DNA of 64,000 nucleotides from Rhodoflexus caldus. Its GTDB lineage: Bacteria; Bacteroidota; Bacteroidia; Cytophagales; Thermoflexibacteraceae. A program made the translations under genes and the position numbers. The notes under the pieces were generated by a model, which was not told the origin of the DNA, did no database searches, and saw only the letters and a list, made by a program, of their open reading frames with translations. How positions within the stretch are numbered: the stretch's first letter is position 1; each line of letters begins with the position of its first letter. Positions 17,708 to 27,026 of the stretch are shown in pieces. The DNA lies in the NCBI RefSeq assembly GCF_021206925.1, contig NZ_JAJPRF010000004.1:1-64000 (forward strand), in the 5' to 3' direction.

Positions 17708-19822
17708 TCATTTTTCGTGCAAAAACTCCCCGAGCAGCAGTCCTGCCGATGTGGTGTTTAACGGACGAATCCCCAATTGCAACGCGGGGGATGTATCGGT
17801 TATGTGGCCGTCTTGGTTCAACAGCGGGTCAGTAAGGAGGCTGCCTGTTTCGCAGCGCATTTGCCATTCGGCAAATGGGATGTTTTGTATGCTGCCCGAT
17901 GGCAAGCGGTGCTGTACGGGTAAAGTGCCGTTGAAATGCCAAATGTTGTTGTAAGTTTTGATGAATGACTGTTCCGGCGATAAAGAGCTGTGCAGTACGT
18001 AGGCAAATGTGCGTTTTGCAGTAGGGTCGGAGATGATGTTCATGGAAAACTCATCATCTGAAAGTGAGTCGCTGCCTGCCCACAGGTGCAACTCGGAACT
18101 GCCCAGCCATATGTTATTAGTTATCTTACGTTTCTTGCCTGCCGAAAACGAGAGTCCGGCCCGCATGAACTGATTGCCCGTAATGTTGAAATTTTGTATA
18201 CCTTCCATTAACCACACGGCGAAAGCGCTGCTTGTTGCCGTACTGGCAATCAGGTTGTTTTCAATGGTGGCAAAATTTGTTTGCGACGCAATTGGGCGGA
18301 GTGAGAGGTAGGCATGTTCACCGGCGTAGGCCATGACGGCGGCCTTTTGCCGAACAGATAAGCCGAAATCGGTAATATGGTTGCCTGTAACTTGATGGCT
18401 GCCCAACAGGTTGTCGGCAAAGCAAATGGCCGCCGATGATAAATGACGGAAGTCGTTGTTTTGAATCCGAATGTTTTGGGCAGTGCTGATACAAATAGCG
18501 GCTGATTGATAGATTTTTTCGCCTGTTTGCAACACGCGGTTATTGACAATACCGATATCGGCAGGGTAGTTTCTTTGCGAACCTGTCAATTGTTTGCTGT
18601 TGCCTGTCAGGTAAATGGCGTTGTTGCCGATGGCTTGAAAATCATTGCCGAAAATGGTGTGGCGGCGGTTGTAGTCTTTTACCAGGATGGCATTGCCTCC
18701 TATGCTTCGGAACCGGCAGTTGGCGATAATGATTTGCTCGGCACCTTCTATCTGGAAAGCGGCGCTGTTTGTGGTAGCCCAATTGCTTACGCCCATCTGC
18801 TCGAATGTGTTGAAACTGCTGGGTGTGGTAGCATAAAATTCTATCCCTACAAATGCCAAGTTGCGCACAGGGTCTTTGTCGGTTCCGCGAATTTGAATCA
18901 ATGAAGAAAGGACGGGAATATCGGCTGTTGCCTTGTTGATATCGGTATTGGCGGGGGGCATGTACGACAACATTTTGGCCGATACGTTATAGTGCCATTC
19001 GCCCGTCATATCGAGCTCTTCGGCCATATTTTCCACAAAATAGGTGCAGCCTGTTGTTACCTCGGGTTGCATGGTTTGAAATCCGCCGTTTCCCAATATG
19101 TAAGTTTGTTTTTCGGCATTAAAGTCGTTTATCTGATACATCAGGTTGGCATTGCCGCTTTTATCCATGATGTTTAAGATACCCGAACCTGCACGCAGCC
19201 ATTTTTTAATCGGCAAGTGGTTCGCACTGATGCGCATTGCACTGTCCGTGAACACATAGGCACTGTCTAAAACAAATTGTTCTCGGGTGCTGTTCAGTGT
19301 GTCTCGGTTTGGGTAGCGTGCCATTGGTTGGGGCTTGCCATTGATAAGCAACTGATAAATATTGCTGATGCGCGGGTTGTTGAAAGCAAGATAATAAGTG
19401 CGGTTGTCGCGAGTTTCCCATACGGGCTTCAGCCGAATGCCGCCGCTGATAATGACACGCTCGCCCGGGTAGGCCGCATAGGTAATGCGTGTTTGGCCGA
19501 AGGAGTCATCGTCGGTAGTAAATACAAGCGGTTCGTTGAGTTCGTAAATTCCTTCGCGAATGAAGATGACCACATGCCGCCTGAACTGCCAGCGTGAGTT
19601 GCGAATAAAATTTTTGGCAAATTGTAAAGTTTTAAAGGGGGTGCTAATAGTACCTCCCGGTAATTTGTCTATGCCATTGGCAGCACTGACGTAGAAATAA
19701 ATAGCGTCTTTTTCGGGTAAAACGGAGTAAGTATTGGTCTTAGTTTGCGCCCAAGAGCGCGGTGAAAGTGCGACTGAAACAATTAGGGTACAGGCAAGAA
19801 AACAAAAAAATATTGGCTTCAT
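17708..19822 (-). CDS. Secreted right-handed parallel beta-helix protein
   Basis: A 704-residue protein with signal peptide MKPIFFCFLACTLIVSVALS (cleavage near SWAQ). The early segment FYVSAANGIDKLPGGTISTPFKTLQFA is the usual opening of pectate-lyase-like beta-helix proteins. Many short N-rich repeats follow (IVNNRVLQTGEKIY, IRIQNNDFRHLSS, ITGNQFMRAG), forming the helix coils. It probably acts on or binds extracellular polysaccharide; no catalytic residues can be assigned with confidence. Start 19822 gives a clean signal peptide; an alternative ATG lies at 19828. The start codon lies within the lysS terminator hairpin. Confidence 0.78.
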   Translation of the reverse strand: MKPIFFCFLACTLIVSVALSPRSWAQTKTNTYSVLPEKDAIYFYVSAANGIDKLPGGTISTPFKTLQFAKNFIRNSRWQFRRHVVIFIREGIYELNEPLVFTTDDDSFGQTRITYAAYPGERVIISGGIRLKPVWETRDNRTYYLAFNNPRISNIYQLLINGKPQPMARYPNRDTLNSTREQFVLDSAYVFTDSAMRISANHLPIKKWLRAGSGILNIMDKSGNANLMYQINDFNAEKQTYILGNGGFQTMQPEVTTGCTYFVENMAEELDMTGEWHYNVSAKMLSYMPPANTDINKATADIPVLSSLIQIRGTDKDPVRNLAFVGIEFYATTPSSFNTFEQMGVSNWATTNSAAFQIEGAEQIIIANCRFRSIGGNAILVKDYNRRHTIFGNDFQAIGNNAIYLTGNSKQLTGSQRNYPADIGIVNNRVLQTGEKIYQSAAICISTAQNIRIQNNDFRHLSSAAICFADNLLGSHQVTGNHITDFGLSVRQKAAVMAYAGEHAYLSLRPIASQTNFATIENNLIASTATSSAFAVWLMEGIQNFNITGNQFMRAGLSFSAGKKRKITNNIWLGSSELHLWAGSDSLSDDEFSMNIISDPTAKRTFAYVLHSSLSPEQSFIKTYNNIWHFNGTLPVQHRLPSGSIQNIPFAEWQMRCETGSLLTDPLLNQDGHITDTSPALQLGIRPLNTTSAGLLLGEFLHEK

Positions 19823-19848
19823 ACACATAAGCGATACGAAGCCAATAT
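19804..19848 (-). terminator. Intrinsic terminator of lysS overlapping the next gene's start
   Basis: On the minus strand, ATATTGGCTTC (19838-19848) pairs with GAAGCCAATAT (19810-19820), a perfect 11-bp stem with a 17-base loop, followed by a run of Ts (19804-19810). It begins 17 bases after the lysS stop. The 3' arm and T-run also encode the first residues (MKPIFF) of the beta-helix protein, so the element may act as an attenuator for that gene. Confidence 0.8.
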
Positions 19849-19865
19849 AAAACAATTTGTAAGAT

Positions 19866-21392
19866 TTATTCGCTTTCTTCAGATTTTTTCTCAGGGCGCA
19901 TCTGCGGGAAAAACAGCACGTCTTGAATAGACGGCTGGTTGGTCATAATCATGGCAAGGCGGTCTATACCAATACCTAAACCTGCGGTTGGCGGCATTCC
20001 GTATTCCAATGCGCGGAGGAAGTCCTCGTCCAGTACCATTGCTTCGCTGTCGCCGCGTTTGCCAAGTTCTAACTGCTCTTCAAATCGCTGACGTTGGTCT
20101 ATCGGGTCGTTGAGCTCAGAGAAGGCATTGCAAATCTCTTTGGCGTTGCAGATTGCCTCAAAGCGTTCTACAAGCCCGGGCTTGCTGCGGTGCTTTTTCG
20201 CCAGCGGCGACATCTCAATCGGATAGTCGGTAATGAAAGTCGGCTGAATCAGTTTTGGCTCGCAGTGTGTGCCGAAAATTTCATCAATCAGTTTACCTTT
20301 GCCCATCGTATCGTCTATGTGTACGTGCAGTTCGCGGGCGGTTTTGCGCAGCGCTGCCTCGTCCATCTCCGAAATATCAATGCCTGTGAAGTGCTGAATG
20401 GCTTCAAACATGGTGAATCGCTTCCACGGGCGTTTGAAGTTGATGATGTGTTCGCCTACCTGCACTTCGGTTGTGCCGTGTAAATCTAAGGCGACTTTTT
20501 CTATCATCTCTTCCACCAGATTCATCATCCACTCGTAGTCTTTGTAGGCTACGTAGAGTTCAATCATCGTAAACTCGGGGTTGTGGAAGCGGCTCATGCC
20601 TTCGTTGCGGAAGTCTTTGGCAAACTCATATACGCCGTCATAACCGCCTACAATCAGGCGTTTGAGGTACAGTTCGTTGGCAATGCGCAAATAGAGCGGC
20701 ATGTCCAGCGTATTGTGGAAAGTTTTGAACGGGCGCGCCGATGCTCCGCCGTAGATGGGTTGCAAAATAGGCGTTTCTACTTCTAAATAGCCTTTATTGT
20801 TCAAAAATTCGCGCATGGAGCCGATGAGGCGGCTGCGTTTGCGGAATACTTCGCGCACTTCGGGGTTGATGACTAAGTCGGCATAGCGGCGACGATAACG
20901 GAATTCTTGGTCGGTAACGGCATCATATACGTTGCCTTCCTCATCCTTTTTAACAATCGGCAGTGGCTTGAGCGATTTGGCAAGCAGTTTCAGCTCGGTA
21001 ACGTGCACGCTGATTTCGCCGGTTTGGGTAGTAAAAACGTACCCTTTGATGCCTACAAAGTCGCCGATGTCCAACAGTTTTTTGAATACGGTGTTATACA
21101 GCGTTTTGTCTTCGCCGGGGCAGATATCGTCGCGGCGCACGTAAATCTGGATGCGGCCTGTGGTATCCTGCAACTCGGCAAAGGAGGCGTTGCCCATGAT
21201 GCGGAAGCTCATCAGCCTGCCCGCCATGGAAATATCTTTATAGTCGGTTTTGAAACGTTCGTAGTTCTCCTTTATGTCTTTGGCATATGCATTGACCTCA
21301 AATAAGTCTGCCGGATAGGGGTCAATGCCTAACTGCATCAATTGCTCTCTTTTCTGACGACGCTGGAGTTCCTGTTCGTTCAAATGTTGCAT
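19866..21392 (-). CDS. lysS: Lysyl-tRNA synthetase (class II)
   Basis: A 508-residue class II synthetase that charges tRNA-Lys. N-terminal OB-fold anticodon-binding domain (about 55-160: [19 protein letters not shown]). Class II motif 1 near [21 protein letters not shown], motif 2 [19 protein letters not shown], motif 3 in [14 protein letters not shown]. Normal length. A -7 box lies 20 bases upstream of the start codon and a terminator immediately downstream. Confidence 0.97.
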   Translation of the reverse strand: MQHLNEQELQRRQKREQLMQLGIDPYPADLFEVNAYAKDIKENYERFKTDYKDISMAGRLMSFRIMGNASFAELQDTTGRIQIYVRRDDICPGEDKTLYNTVFKKLLDIGDFVGIKGYVFTTQTGEISVHVTELKLLAKSLKPLPIVKKDEEGNVYDAVTDQEFRYRRRYADLVINPEVREVFRKRSRLIGSMREFLNNKGYLEVETPILQPIYGGASARPFKTFHNTLDMPLYLRIANELYLKRLIVGGYDGVYEFAKDFRNEGMSRFHNPEFTMIELYVAYKDYEWMMNLVEEMIEKVALDLHGTTEVQVGEHIINFKRPWKRFTMFEAIQHFTGIDISEMDEAALRKTARELHVHIDDTMGKGKLIDEIFGTHCEPKLIQPTFITDYPIEMSPLAKKHRSKPGLVERFEAICNAKEICNAFSELNDPIDQRQRFEEQLELGKRGDSEAMVLDEDFLRALEYGMPPTAGLGIGIDRLAMIMTNQPSIQDVLFFPQMRPEKKSEESE

Positions 21393-21411
21393 GGTTGAGA
21401 AATTAAAGGTG

Positions 21412-21419
21412 CAAAGTTA
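21412..21419 (-). promoter_or_regulatory. Candidate -7 element of lysS
   Basis: TAACTTTG (minus strand) matches TAnnTTTG and lies 20 bases upstream of the lysS ATG; no TTG at 19-21 bases further upstream. Confidence 0.5.
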
Positions 21420-21431
21420 ATGGAAATCAAC

Positions 21432-21464
21432 AAAAAACCCTGCCTCTAATGGTTAGGGCAGGGT
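21432..21464 (-). terminator. Intrinsic terminator of the outer-membrane barrel gene
   Basis: Minus strand: ACCCTGCC (21457-21464) pairs with GGCAGGGT (21437-21444) around a 12-base loop, then six Ts. It is 30 bases after the stop of the gene ending at 21495 and before the lysS promoter. Confidence 0.85.
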
Positions 21465-21494
21465 CATCAGATTATCAGGCCGATACGCAACCGA

Positions 21495-24308
21495 TTAATT
21501 CATCATCATGCGCATCATACCGCCTCTGCCGGGCTGGAAGTTGTTGGCCGGATTCAATGCTTTGTTCAGTGAATAGGTGAAAGAAACCATCACAAAGCGT
21601 CCTAAATTGTTTACAACGGTTTGTTGCAGGTAGTTCACGTCGGCCTGCTGGCTGATGCCAAGGCTTTTGTCGAGGAAGTTATTAACCGCAACTTTGAGCT
21701 CGCCTGCGCCTTTCAGAAATACTTTGGAAACAGAGGTGTTCAGCAAAGGCAGCGACTGACGGAAATCGGTGGTGCGGCTGGTAAACAGGAAGTAGTCATA
21801 GTCCACGTTCAAACGGAAGTCCAAAGGCAGCACTACGTTCATTTCCGCACCGTAGGTTTGGTTGAGGAAGTTCTGTTCGTTGGACTGATTAGCAGAAGTT
21901 GTGCGGTCAAAAGTGGTGCGCTGTTGGTTCAGGTTGGTTGTCAGCGCAATGTCAAACTTATCGCTTGGGCGGAACTCATAGCGCACATCGCCTACTAATG
22001 TGCGACCGTAAGCATAGGTGCTTTCATTGTTCAGCAAGTTGATGGAGCGATTGCCGCCTGCTCTGCCGCTCAAATTCAGGCGGCTTTTGATGGGCTTAAT
22101 AGGGAATCCGAAGTTCATGTTGGCAGAAGCATTCAGGAAGTCCGCTACGTTTACCGGCTGCGAAGTGCGTACAAAGCGCTGGTCAATCAACTGGCTGTTT
22201 ACAATTTTATTAGTGGTGTAGGTGGCGTTGATGCCGCCAAAGAAATTGATGGACGTAAATTGGTCAAAGGTGAAATAGTTGGCGCGGAAACGGTGGTTGT
22301 ATTCGGGGCGCAAATCAGGATTACCTACATAGATGTTCAACGGGTCGCTGTTGTCCACAATCGGCTGCAATTGGGTAATACTTGGCGCGTTTACGTCTGT
22401 GTCATAGTCAAAATTTAGACGCTTGGTGTTGCTGAAATCCACGTTCAAACGGGCAGAAGGCAACAGGTTATTAAACGTTTTGTTGATAGATGTGCCTCGT
22501 GTTACCAAATTGCCGCGCAGGTCAGAGTTTTGGTAGTTCAAGCCCATGGTCAGGTTAATTTTCTGCTTGGTGTAGCGGAAGTTTGCCCCCATGCGCTGAT
22601 ACAGGAAGTTATTGTCAAACTCGTTGGTCAGGTTTTGGTTGACGGTGCGCTCGCCGTTGGCGATGTCAAATACTTTCTGGTCAGACTTATTCACCGTATT
22701 GCGGATGTTATAGTTCAACTCCAAGTACTTCCTTCTGCCGATGGGTTCGGTGTAGCTCAGGTTGCCGCCGTAGGTGTCGGTCATCGTGTTGCGCGTGTTC
22801 ACCTGATTGATGTTGTCGGTGCGAATCAGCTCGCCTGTTTGCGGATTGAAAAATCTGTTCACAGCCTTCAATTCGCCTTCGCTGTTGTTGCGGTTCATGT
22901 TGAAGGTCAGCGTTGCCGACATTGTACGGCCGCGTTTGGCAAAACGATGGCGATAAAGTACTTCGTTGTTCCAAGTCATGCCCGTACCGGTGTTGATGTT
23001 GTCGCGTGTGCCTTCGTTTTGCAGAATACCTGCCGCATTGAAAGTCTGGTTAGAACTGATGGTGCGGAAGTCGTTGTTGTTTTGCGACAGCACAACGTTG
23101 TAACGGATAGTATTCACCGAATCTATTTTATGGTCTAAAGTTGCATTGAGGCGGTGAGAGGTTGTCTGGTTGTTCTGGCGGCTATCCTGTGCGCTGCTGA
23201 AATTACCGGTTGGCAGAAAGTTAATCTGATTAGTCTGCTGGGTTAAACGGTGTGTCAAATCGCTGAAAAAGTAACTGCCGTTGATTTCAGTGTTTTTGTT
23301 GAACGTGTGGTTAAAGTTAATACCACCCGCCCAGTTAGTCATAATGCCGTTGGGTCTGCCGCCAAAATTGACCGGAACGCCGCGCGTATTGCCGCCGCCG
23401 CCACGGAAAACAGCACCGCCGCCACCGCTTCTGCCCGAAAATCCGAAATATTCGGCAGGTGAAAAGCCTTGTTGGTTGATGTTATTGCCCATTCCCAAGA
23501 ACGACAATTGCGTGGTTTTGCTGAATCGGTTGTAGCTCGCTTTGGTTTCATAGCGGAACTCATCTTGCGAATCAACGCCGGCTCCGGCAGTGAAATTGCC
23601 AAAACCGCCATTGCTGAACTCTTCTTTCAATTCTAAATTGATGGTTTTTTCGCGCGTACCGTCATCTATACCCGAAAATTGCGCTTGGTCAGACTTGCGG
23701 TCAAAAACCTGAATTTTTTCAATGGCTTTGGCAGGCAGGTTGCGGGTAGCCAGTTTGGCATCCTGTCCGAAAAAGTTTTTGCCGTTGATGGTAACGCGCT
23801 GAACGTCTTCGCCTTGTACCTTAATGCTGCCATCTTTGTCCACCTGAACCCCGGGCAGGCGTTTGAGGAGGTCTTCCACCGCCGCGTTGGCCTTGTTGGT
23901 TTCAAACGAACTTGCGTTAAACTCCAAGGTGTCCTTTTTGATAGTAACAGGGTCGCGCTCGCCTTTGATAACCACTTCGCTCAGTTGGCGGGCTTTAATC
24001 TGCATGATAATAGTTCCCAAATCCTGTGTGCCGCCTGCGGCTGTAACGGGCTTCATGTAATTCTGATACCCGGTATAGGTGATTTTCAGGATGTAGTTGC
24101 CGTTGGCTACATTGCGAAGCATAAATTCGCCGTTTACGTCGGTTCGGCCGAAAGTTGCTAAAGCAGAGTCTTTGGTATGGAGCAACATCACCGTAGCAAT
24201 AGGCAAGGAAGTATTGGTTGAATCCATCACCTTGCCTTTAAAGGTCGTTTGTGCCCACGAAGCAAGGCTCATCGTGATAAAGCTAAGAAGTAATACAAAT
24301 TTTTTCAT
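21495..24308 (-). CDS. Outer-membrane beta-barrel protein (OMP_b-brl_3, TonB-receptor-like) with N-terminal carboxypeptidase-regulatory-like domain
   Basis: A 937-residue outer-membrane protein. Signal peptide MKKFVLLLSFITMSLASWA, a carboxypeptidase-regulatory-like Ig-type domain (about 20-110, with GNYILKITYTGYQ), a plug-like region (about 130-230: VEDLLKRLPGVQVDKDG, VTINGKNFFG), and a long barrel rich in N/T/R. A Gly-rich stretch near residues 290-310 (GRSGGGGAVFRGGGGN) and a Gly/Met-rich C-terminus (RGGMMRMMMN) are notable. Many paralogues of this family occur in Bacteroidota; the substrate is unknown. The start at 24308 gives the signal peptide and sits downstream of a -7 box. Confidence 0.9.
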   Translation of the reverse strand: MKKFVLLLSFITMSLASWAQTTFKGKVMDSTNTSLPIATVMLLHTKDSALATFGRTDVNGEFMLRNVANGNYILKITYTGYQNYMKPVTAAGGTQDLGTIIMQIKARQLSEVVIKGERDPVTIKKDTLEFNASSFETNKANAAVEDLLKRLPGVQVDKDGSIKVQGEDVQRVTINGKNFFGQDAKLATRNLPAKAIEKIQVFDRKSDQAQFSGIDDGTREKTINLELKEEFSNGGFGNFTAGAGVDSQDEFRYETKASYNRFSKTTQLSFLGMGNNINQQGFSPAEYFGFSGRSGGGGAVFRGGGGNTRGVPVNFGGRPNGIMTNWAGGINFNHTFNKNTEINGSYFFSDLTHRLTQQTNQINFLPTGNFSSAQDSRQNNQTTSHRLNATLDHKIDSVNTIRYNVVLSQNNNDFRTISSNQTFNAAGILQNEGTRDNINTGTGMTWNNEVLYRHRFAKRGRTMSATLTFNMNRNNSEGELKAVNRFFNPQTGELIRTDNINQVNTRNTMTDTYGGNLSYTEPIGRRKYLELNYNIRNTVNKSDQKVFDIANGERTVNQNLTNEFDNNFLYQRMGANFRYTKQKINLTMGLNYQNSDLRGNLVTRGTSINKTFNNLLPSARLNVDFSNTKRLNFDYDTDVNAPSITQLQPIVDNSDPLNIYVGNPDLRPEYNHRFRANYFTFDQFTSINFFGGINATYTTNKIVNSQLIDQRFVRTSQPVNVADFLNASANMNFGFPIKPIKSRLNLSGRAGGNRSINLLNNESTYAYGRTLVGDVRYEFRPSDKFDIALTTNLNQQRTTFDRTTSANQSNEQNFLNQTYGAEMNVVLPLDFRLNVDYDYFLFTSRTTDFRQSLPLLNTSVSKVFLKGAGELKVAVNNFLDKSLGISQQADVNYLQQTVVNNLGRFVMVSFTYSLNKALNPANNFQPGRGGMMRMMMN

Positions 24309-24333
24309 GGTTGAAAATTTTCTTTGACACACA

Positions 24334-24341
24334 CAAAAGTA
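24334..24341 (-). promoter_or_regulatory. Candidate -7 element of the outer-membrane barrel gene
   Basis: TACTTTTG on the minus strand, exact TAnnTTTG, 25 bases before the ATG at 24308. It is divergent from the kdsA promoter about 100 bases away. Confidence 0.5.
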
Positions 24342-24436
24342 CGGCACAAACCACACACCATGCGTTAATGCGTCTTTAAGCAATGTTAATCAACCTTAAT
24401 AGATTTCGTGGCTAATTTAAATCGGCCTGTATTTCA

Positions 24437-24444
24437 TAGCTTTG
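24437..24444 (+). promoter_or_regulatory. Candidate -7 element of kdsA
   Basis: TAGCTTTG matches TAnnTTTG, 26 bases before the kdsA ATG at 24471. It also argues that the upstream in-frame ATG at 24408 is not used. Confidence 0.5.
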
Positions 24445-24470
24445 CGCATATTTTTCCATTGTCAAAACAG

Positions 24471-25304
24471 ATGAATAAAAAAATTGTCAAAGTAGGAGAC
24501 ATTGCCTGCGGCGCACCTGAACTTTTCCTGATTTCAGGCCCTTGTGTGATTGAAGACGAAAGCACGATGATGCGCACGGCTGAAAAACTGCGCGAGGTAT
24601 CGGAGCGCGTGAACATTCCGGTAATTTTTAAGTCTTCCTTTATGAAAGACAATCGCAGCAGTTTAGACTACTACATCGGCCCCGGGCTGGACGAAGGCCT
24701 GAAAATGCTGCAAAAAATTAAAGAGCAGTTCGGCTTTCCCGTACTTTCCGACGTGCACTACCCCGACCAGTGCGCTGCTGCCGCCGAAGTGTTGGATGTT
24801 ATCCAGATTCCCGCCTATTTGTGTATGCAAACCACGCTTATAGTAGCTGCCGCCAAAACAGGCAAAGTAGTAAACATTAAGCACGGTCAGTTTCTTGCCC
24901 CTGAAAATATGGCCAAACCTGCCCAAAAGTGTGTGGATAGCGGCAACGACCAGATTATCCTCACCGAACGCGGCTATACCTTCGGCTATAACGACCTGAT
25001 TGTAGACCCTCGCAGCTTTTACCACATGAACCGCACAGGCTTCCCCGTAGTGTTTGATATTACGCACTCCATCCGCAAGTATGGCATTCCAAGCGCTGAT
25101 GCCAAAGGTGGTGCCAGAGAGTTTATTCCGGTGCTTTCCCGCGCGGGAGTAGCGGCAGGCGTGGACGGCGTATTTATTGAAACACACCCCGAGCCTGCCA
25201 AAGCGCTTTGCGATGCGGCCAGCCAGTTGTGCGTATATGATTTGGAGGAGTTCCTCAAACCCATTCTGGAATTGCACGCCGTAGAGGTAAAATACAGAGG
25301 ATAG
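24471..25304 (+). CDS. kdsA: 3-deoxy-8-phosphooctulonate (KDO-8-P) synthase, metal-dependent type
   Basis: Condenses phosphoenolpyruvate with arabinose-5-phosphate to make KDO-8-P for lipopolysaccharide. The 277-residue TIM-barrel protein has ISGPCVIED, FKSSFMKDNRSS, NIKHGQFLAPENM and DITHSIRKYG. Cys25 in GPCVIE occupies the position where metal-dependent enzymes (Aquifex type) have Cys and the E. coli enzyme has Asn, so it should need a divalent metal. The metal-binding His (THS), Glu (FIETHPEP) and Asp (VYDLEEF) are also visible. The ATG at 24471 is chosen because the 21 upstream residues overlap the promoter box. Confidence 0.95.
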   Translation: MNKKIVKVGDIACGAPELFLISGPCVIEDESTMMRTAEKLREVSERVNIPVIFKSSFMKDNRSSLDYYIGPGLDEGLKMLQKIKEQFGFPVLSDVHYPDQCAAAAEVLDVIQIPAYLCMQTTLIVAAAKTGKVVNIKHGQFLAPENMAKPAQKCVDSGNDQIILTERGYTFGYNDLIVDPRSFYHMNRTGFPVVFDITHSIRKYGIPSADAKGGAREFIPVLSRAGVAAGVDGVFIETHPEPAKALCDAASQLCVYDLEEFLKPILELHAVEVKYRG

Positions 25305-25348
25305 TTTTAAAACCAAGTTAAGCAGGTGGGCAGATTAACGCATTCTTT

Positions 25349-25456
25349 TTTACCGCAGAGTGCGCAAAGGTTTAACCGCAGTGTACACAAAGAAAAAATT
25401 CATCATAAAAACACTCAGCGGCTATTGGCGTAATACTCAGCGGGCTTTGCGGTAAA
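25349..25456. repeat. REP-like intergenic element with inverted and direct repeats
   Basis: TTTACCGCA (25349-25357) and TGCGGTAAA (25448-25456) form a perfect 9-bp inverted pair. Between them, ACCGCAGAGTGCGCAAAG is repeated imperfectly as ACCGCAGTGTACACAAAG (25375-25392), and ACTCAGCGG occurs twice (near 25413 and 25435). It occupies the gap between kdsA and the bTHX gene; no protein-coding signal is seen there. Confidence 0.6.
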
Positions 25457-25583
25457 TTTGAAAGCTCATTTCAAATTGCTCAACTGTTTATCAGACCCGC
25501 GCTGCGGATTGACAAATGATTATCCGGTCGTTAATTTTGTTGTACGGTTTTTTATTTGTTTAACCTTAACACTATTAACGTTT

Positions 25584-25697
25584 ATGGGAAAAGGAGATAA
25601 AAAAACTCGCAGGGGTAAAATTTGGCGCAAGTCTTACGGCAATTCGCGCCGCCCCAACACCAACAATCCGCTACCGGCAAAAAGCTCCGGCAAATAG
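25584..25697 (+). CDS. 30S ribosomal protein bTHX (Thx family)
   Basis: A 37-residue, very basic protein. MGKGDKKTRRGKIWRKSYG is the signature of the small-subunit protein THX, which sits at the top of the 30S head in Thermus and is found across Bacteroidota. An in-frame upstream ATG at 25458 would add 42 non-conserved residues and is rejected. A strong terminator follows. Confidence 0.9.
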   Translation: MGKGDKKTRRGKIWRKSYGNSRRPNTNNPLPAKSSGK

Positions 25698-25716
25698 TAT
25701 TGCGGGAGAATTATTC

Positions 25717-25753
25717 AAACGCCTTAGATGTATCAGTCTAAGGCGTTTTTTTT
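25717..25753 (+). terminator. Intrinsic terminator of the bTHX gene
   Basis: AAACGCCTTAGA (25717-25728) and TCTAAGGCGTTT (25737-25748) form a 12-bp stem with an 8-base loop, followed by a run of eight Ts (25746-25753). Confidence 0.92.
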
Positions 25754-25781
25754 ATAATCCCCTCGTAGTGGCAATGGTGCA

Positions 25782-26783
25782 TCATGCCGGCAATAGTTTC
25801 TTTTTTACGCCCCACAGGATATTGATATGCCAAGGCAGTCGGTTAAAATGGGCAGCATAGAAAGACACCGGCTCTGCTCCGAAACTGCTGTAAAACGCAC
25901 TGATATTGGCAACTTGCGGGCTTTCAAAATCAAAAATCAGCGGTTGCTCGGCATACTCGCGGAAAAGATAGTCCAATAACAAGGTGCGGCCGTTTTCTTT
26001 GCGCGCCGCATCAAATGCCGCATTGAACAGATAAATAATTTTATTGCCGTCAAAAGCGAACAATGCCCCCGCACCCAGATGCCCTTTGGCATTTTTTGCA
26101 TACAGCAATCGGCATTTGCCGCGCGCCTGCAAAGCGCTGTAAATAGCCCGCAGCCATTTGTACGTTCGCGGGTGAATGCCGCCCGCAATTTTGCGCTCGG
26201 CACTTCGCCTAAACATCAAAATCAGCGGCTCTATGTTATGCCCCTCGATAATTTGCAGGCCGGCTTTTTCTGCACGTTTTAGGTTCATTACCCGGTCGGC
26301 GGTGTAATGGTTTCTAATGTGCTCATAGTCAGTAGTAAGCGAGAGGTGATGGGTTTGCTGCGGATGAAAAATGATATCGGCAAAATCGGGGCTTGCTTGC
26401 CGTTCTTCGTCCAGCAACCACTCGGTCAGTGCCTGCGAGTTATACACGTTGAACGGATAATGTGCCGCATAGGAATAAGAACCCAGCCCCAGCCGACAAA
26501 ACGACTCGAGGATATCGGGGGTAACCTGCCCCTCGCGCATGAATACGCCCAACTGCTGTGTAAACAAAGGTTGCCACAAGTAGCGGAAAGTAAACCTTTT
26601 CCGTGCCGGCAAAGGCATTACCGCCTCATAGCGCCCCATCCGTTCGTGCACAACCGCATCCCAGCGCGGCGATACAATATCCAGATACCATGAAAATGCG
26701 TACAGCGTCCGTTGAGGCGACTCCGCGATGCACTCGTCCCAGTCCCTTTTGTTGATTTGCCAATGCGGAACAAATCGGTACAT
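25782..26783 (-). CDS. GNAT/FemAB-like acyltransferase-fold protein
   Basis: A 333-residue cytoplasmic protein resembling the BioF2-like/FemAB acetyltransferase fold. Two tandem GNAT-like halves are suggested: about 1-150, and about 170-320 with AKGHLGAGALFAFDGNKIIYLF (beta strands of the acyl-CoA site) and FDFESPQVANISAFYSSFG. The stretch NLKRAEKAGLQI matches the usual helix-loop of this group. The substrate is unknown. It is a single gene convergent with bTHX; the bTHX terminator is too one-sided to serve it. Confidence 0.65.
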   Translation of the reverse strand: MYRFVPHWQINKRDWDECIAESPQRTLYAFSWYLDIVSPRWDAVVHERMGRYEAVMPLPARKRFTFRYLWQPLFTQQLGVFMREGQVTPDILESFCRLGLGSYSYAAHYPFNVYNSQALTEWLLDEERQASPDFADIIFHPQQTHHLSLTTDYEHIRNHYTADRVMNLKRAEKAGLQIIEGHNIEPLILMFRRSAERKIAGGIHPRTYKWLRAIYSALQARGKCRLLYAKNAKGHLGAGALFAFDGNKIIYLFNAAFDAARKENGRTLLLDYLFREYAEQPLIFDFESPQVANISAFYSSFGAEPVSFYAAHFNRLPWHINILWGVKKKLLPA

Positions 26784-26912
26784 AGCTCTTGGATGTTTTC
26801 GTCAAATTAAAAAAAAGTTCCTCAGATATTCCTTTCTTTTACAAACATTCAACAAAATGGAAAGTCGGTTTAAAAAAAAGTGTTGGATATTACAAAATAA
26901 TGACTTTATGAT

Positions 26913-26920
26913 TAAGTTTG
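26913..26920 (+). promoter_or_regulatory. Candidate -7 element of the GAF-SpoIIE gene
   Basis: TAAGTTTG matches TAnnTTTG. It would leave a leader of about 100 bases that contains an 8-bp inverted repeat (AGCCTTGC 26953-26960 / GCAAGGCT 26989-26996). Confidence 0.45.
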
Positions 26921-27026
26921 CACATACCCCTTCAACTAATAAAAAAATAGCAAGCCTTGCCGGATTTGGCTGAAAATTTGCAGTCCACGCAAGGCTAATT
27001 GTGTCTAAAATGGCAGCTATTACCTT

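Noticed and set aside
24408-24470. Longer kdsA form starting at an upstream in-frame ATG
   Set aside because: Would include the -7 box TAGCTTTG at 24437-24444 and extra residues not found in KdsA proteins.
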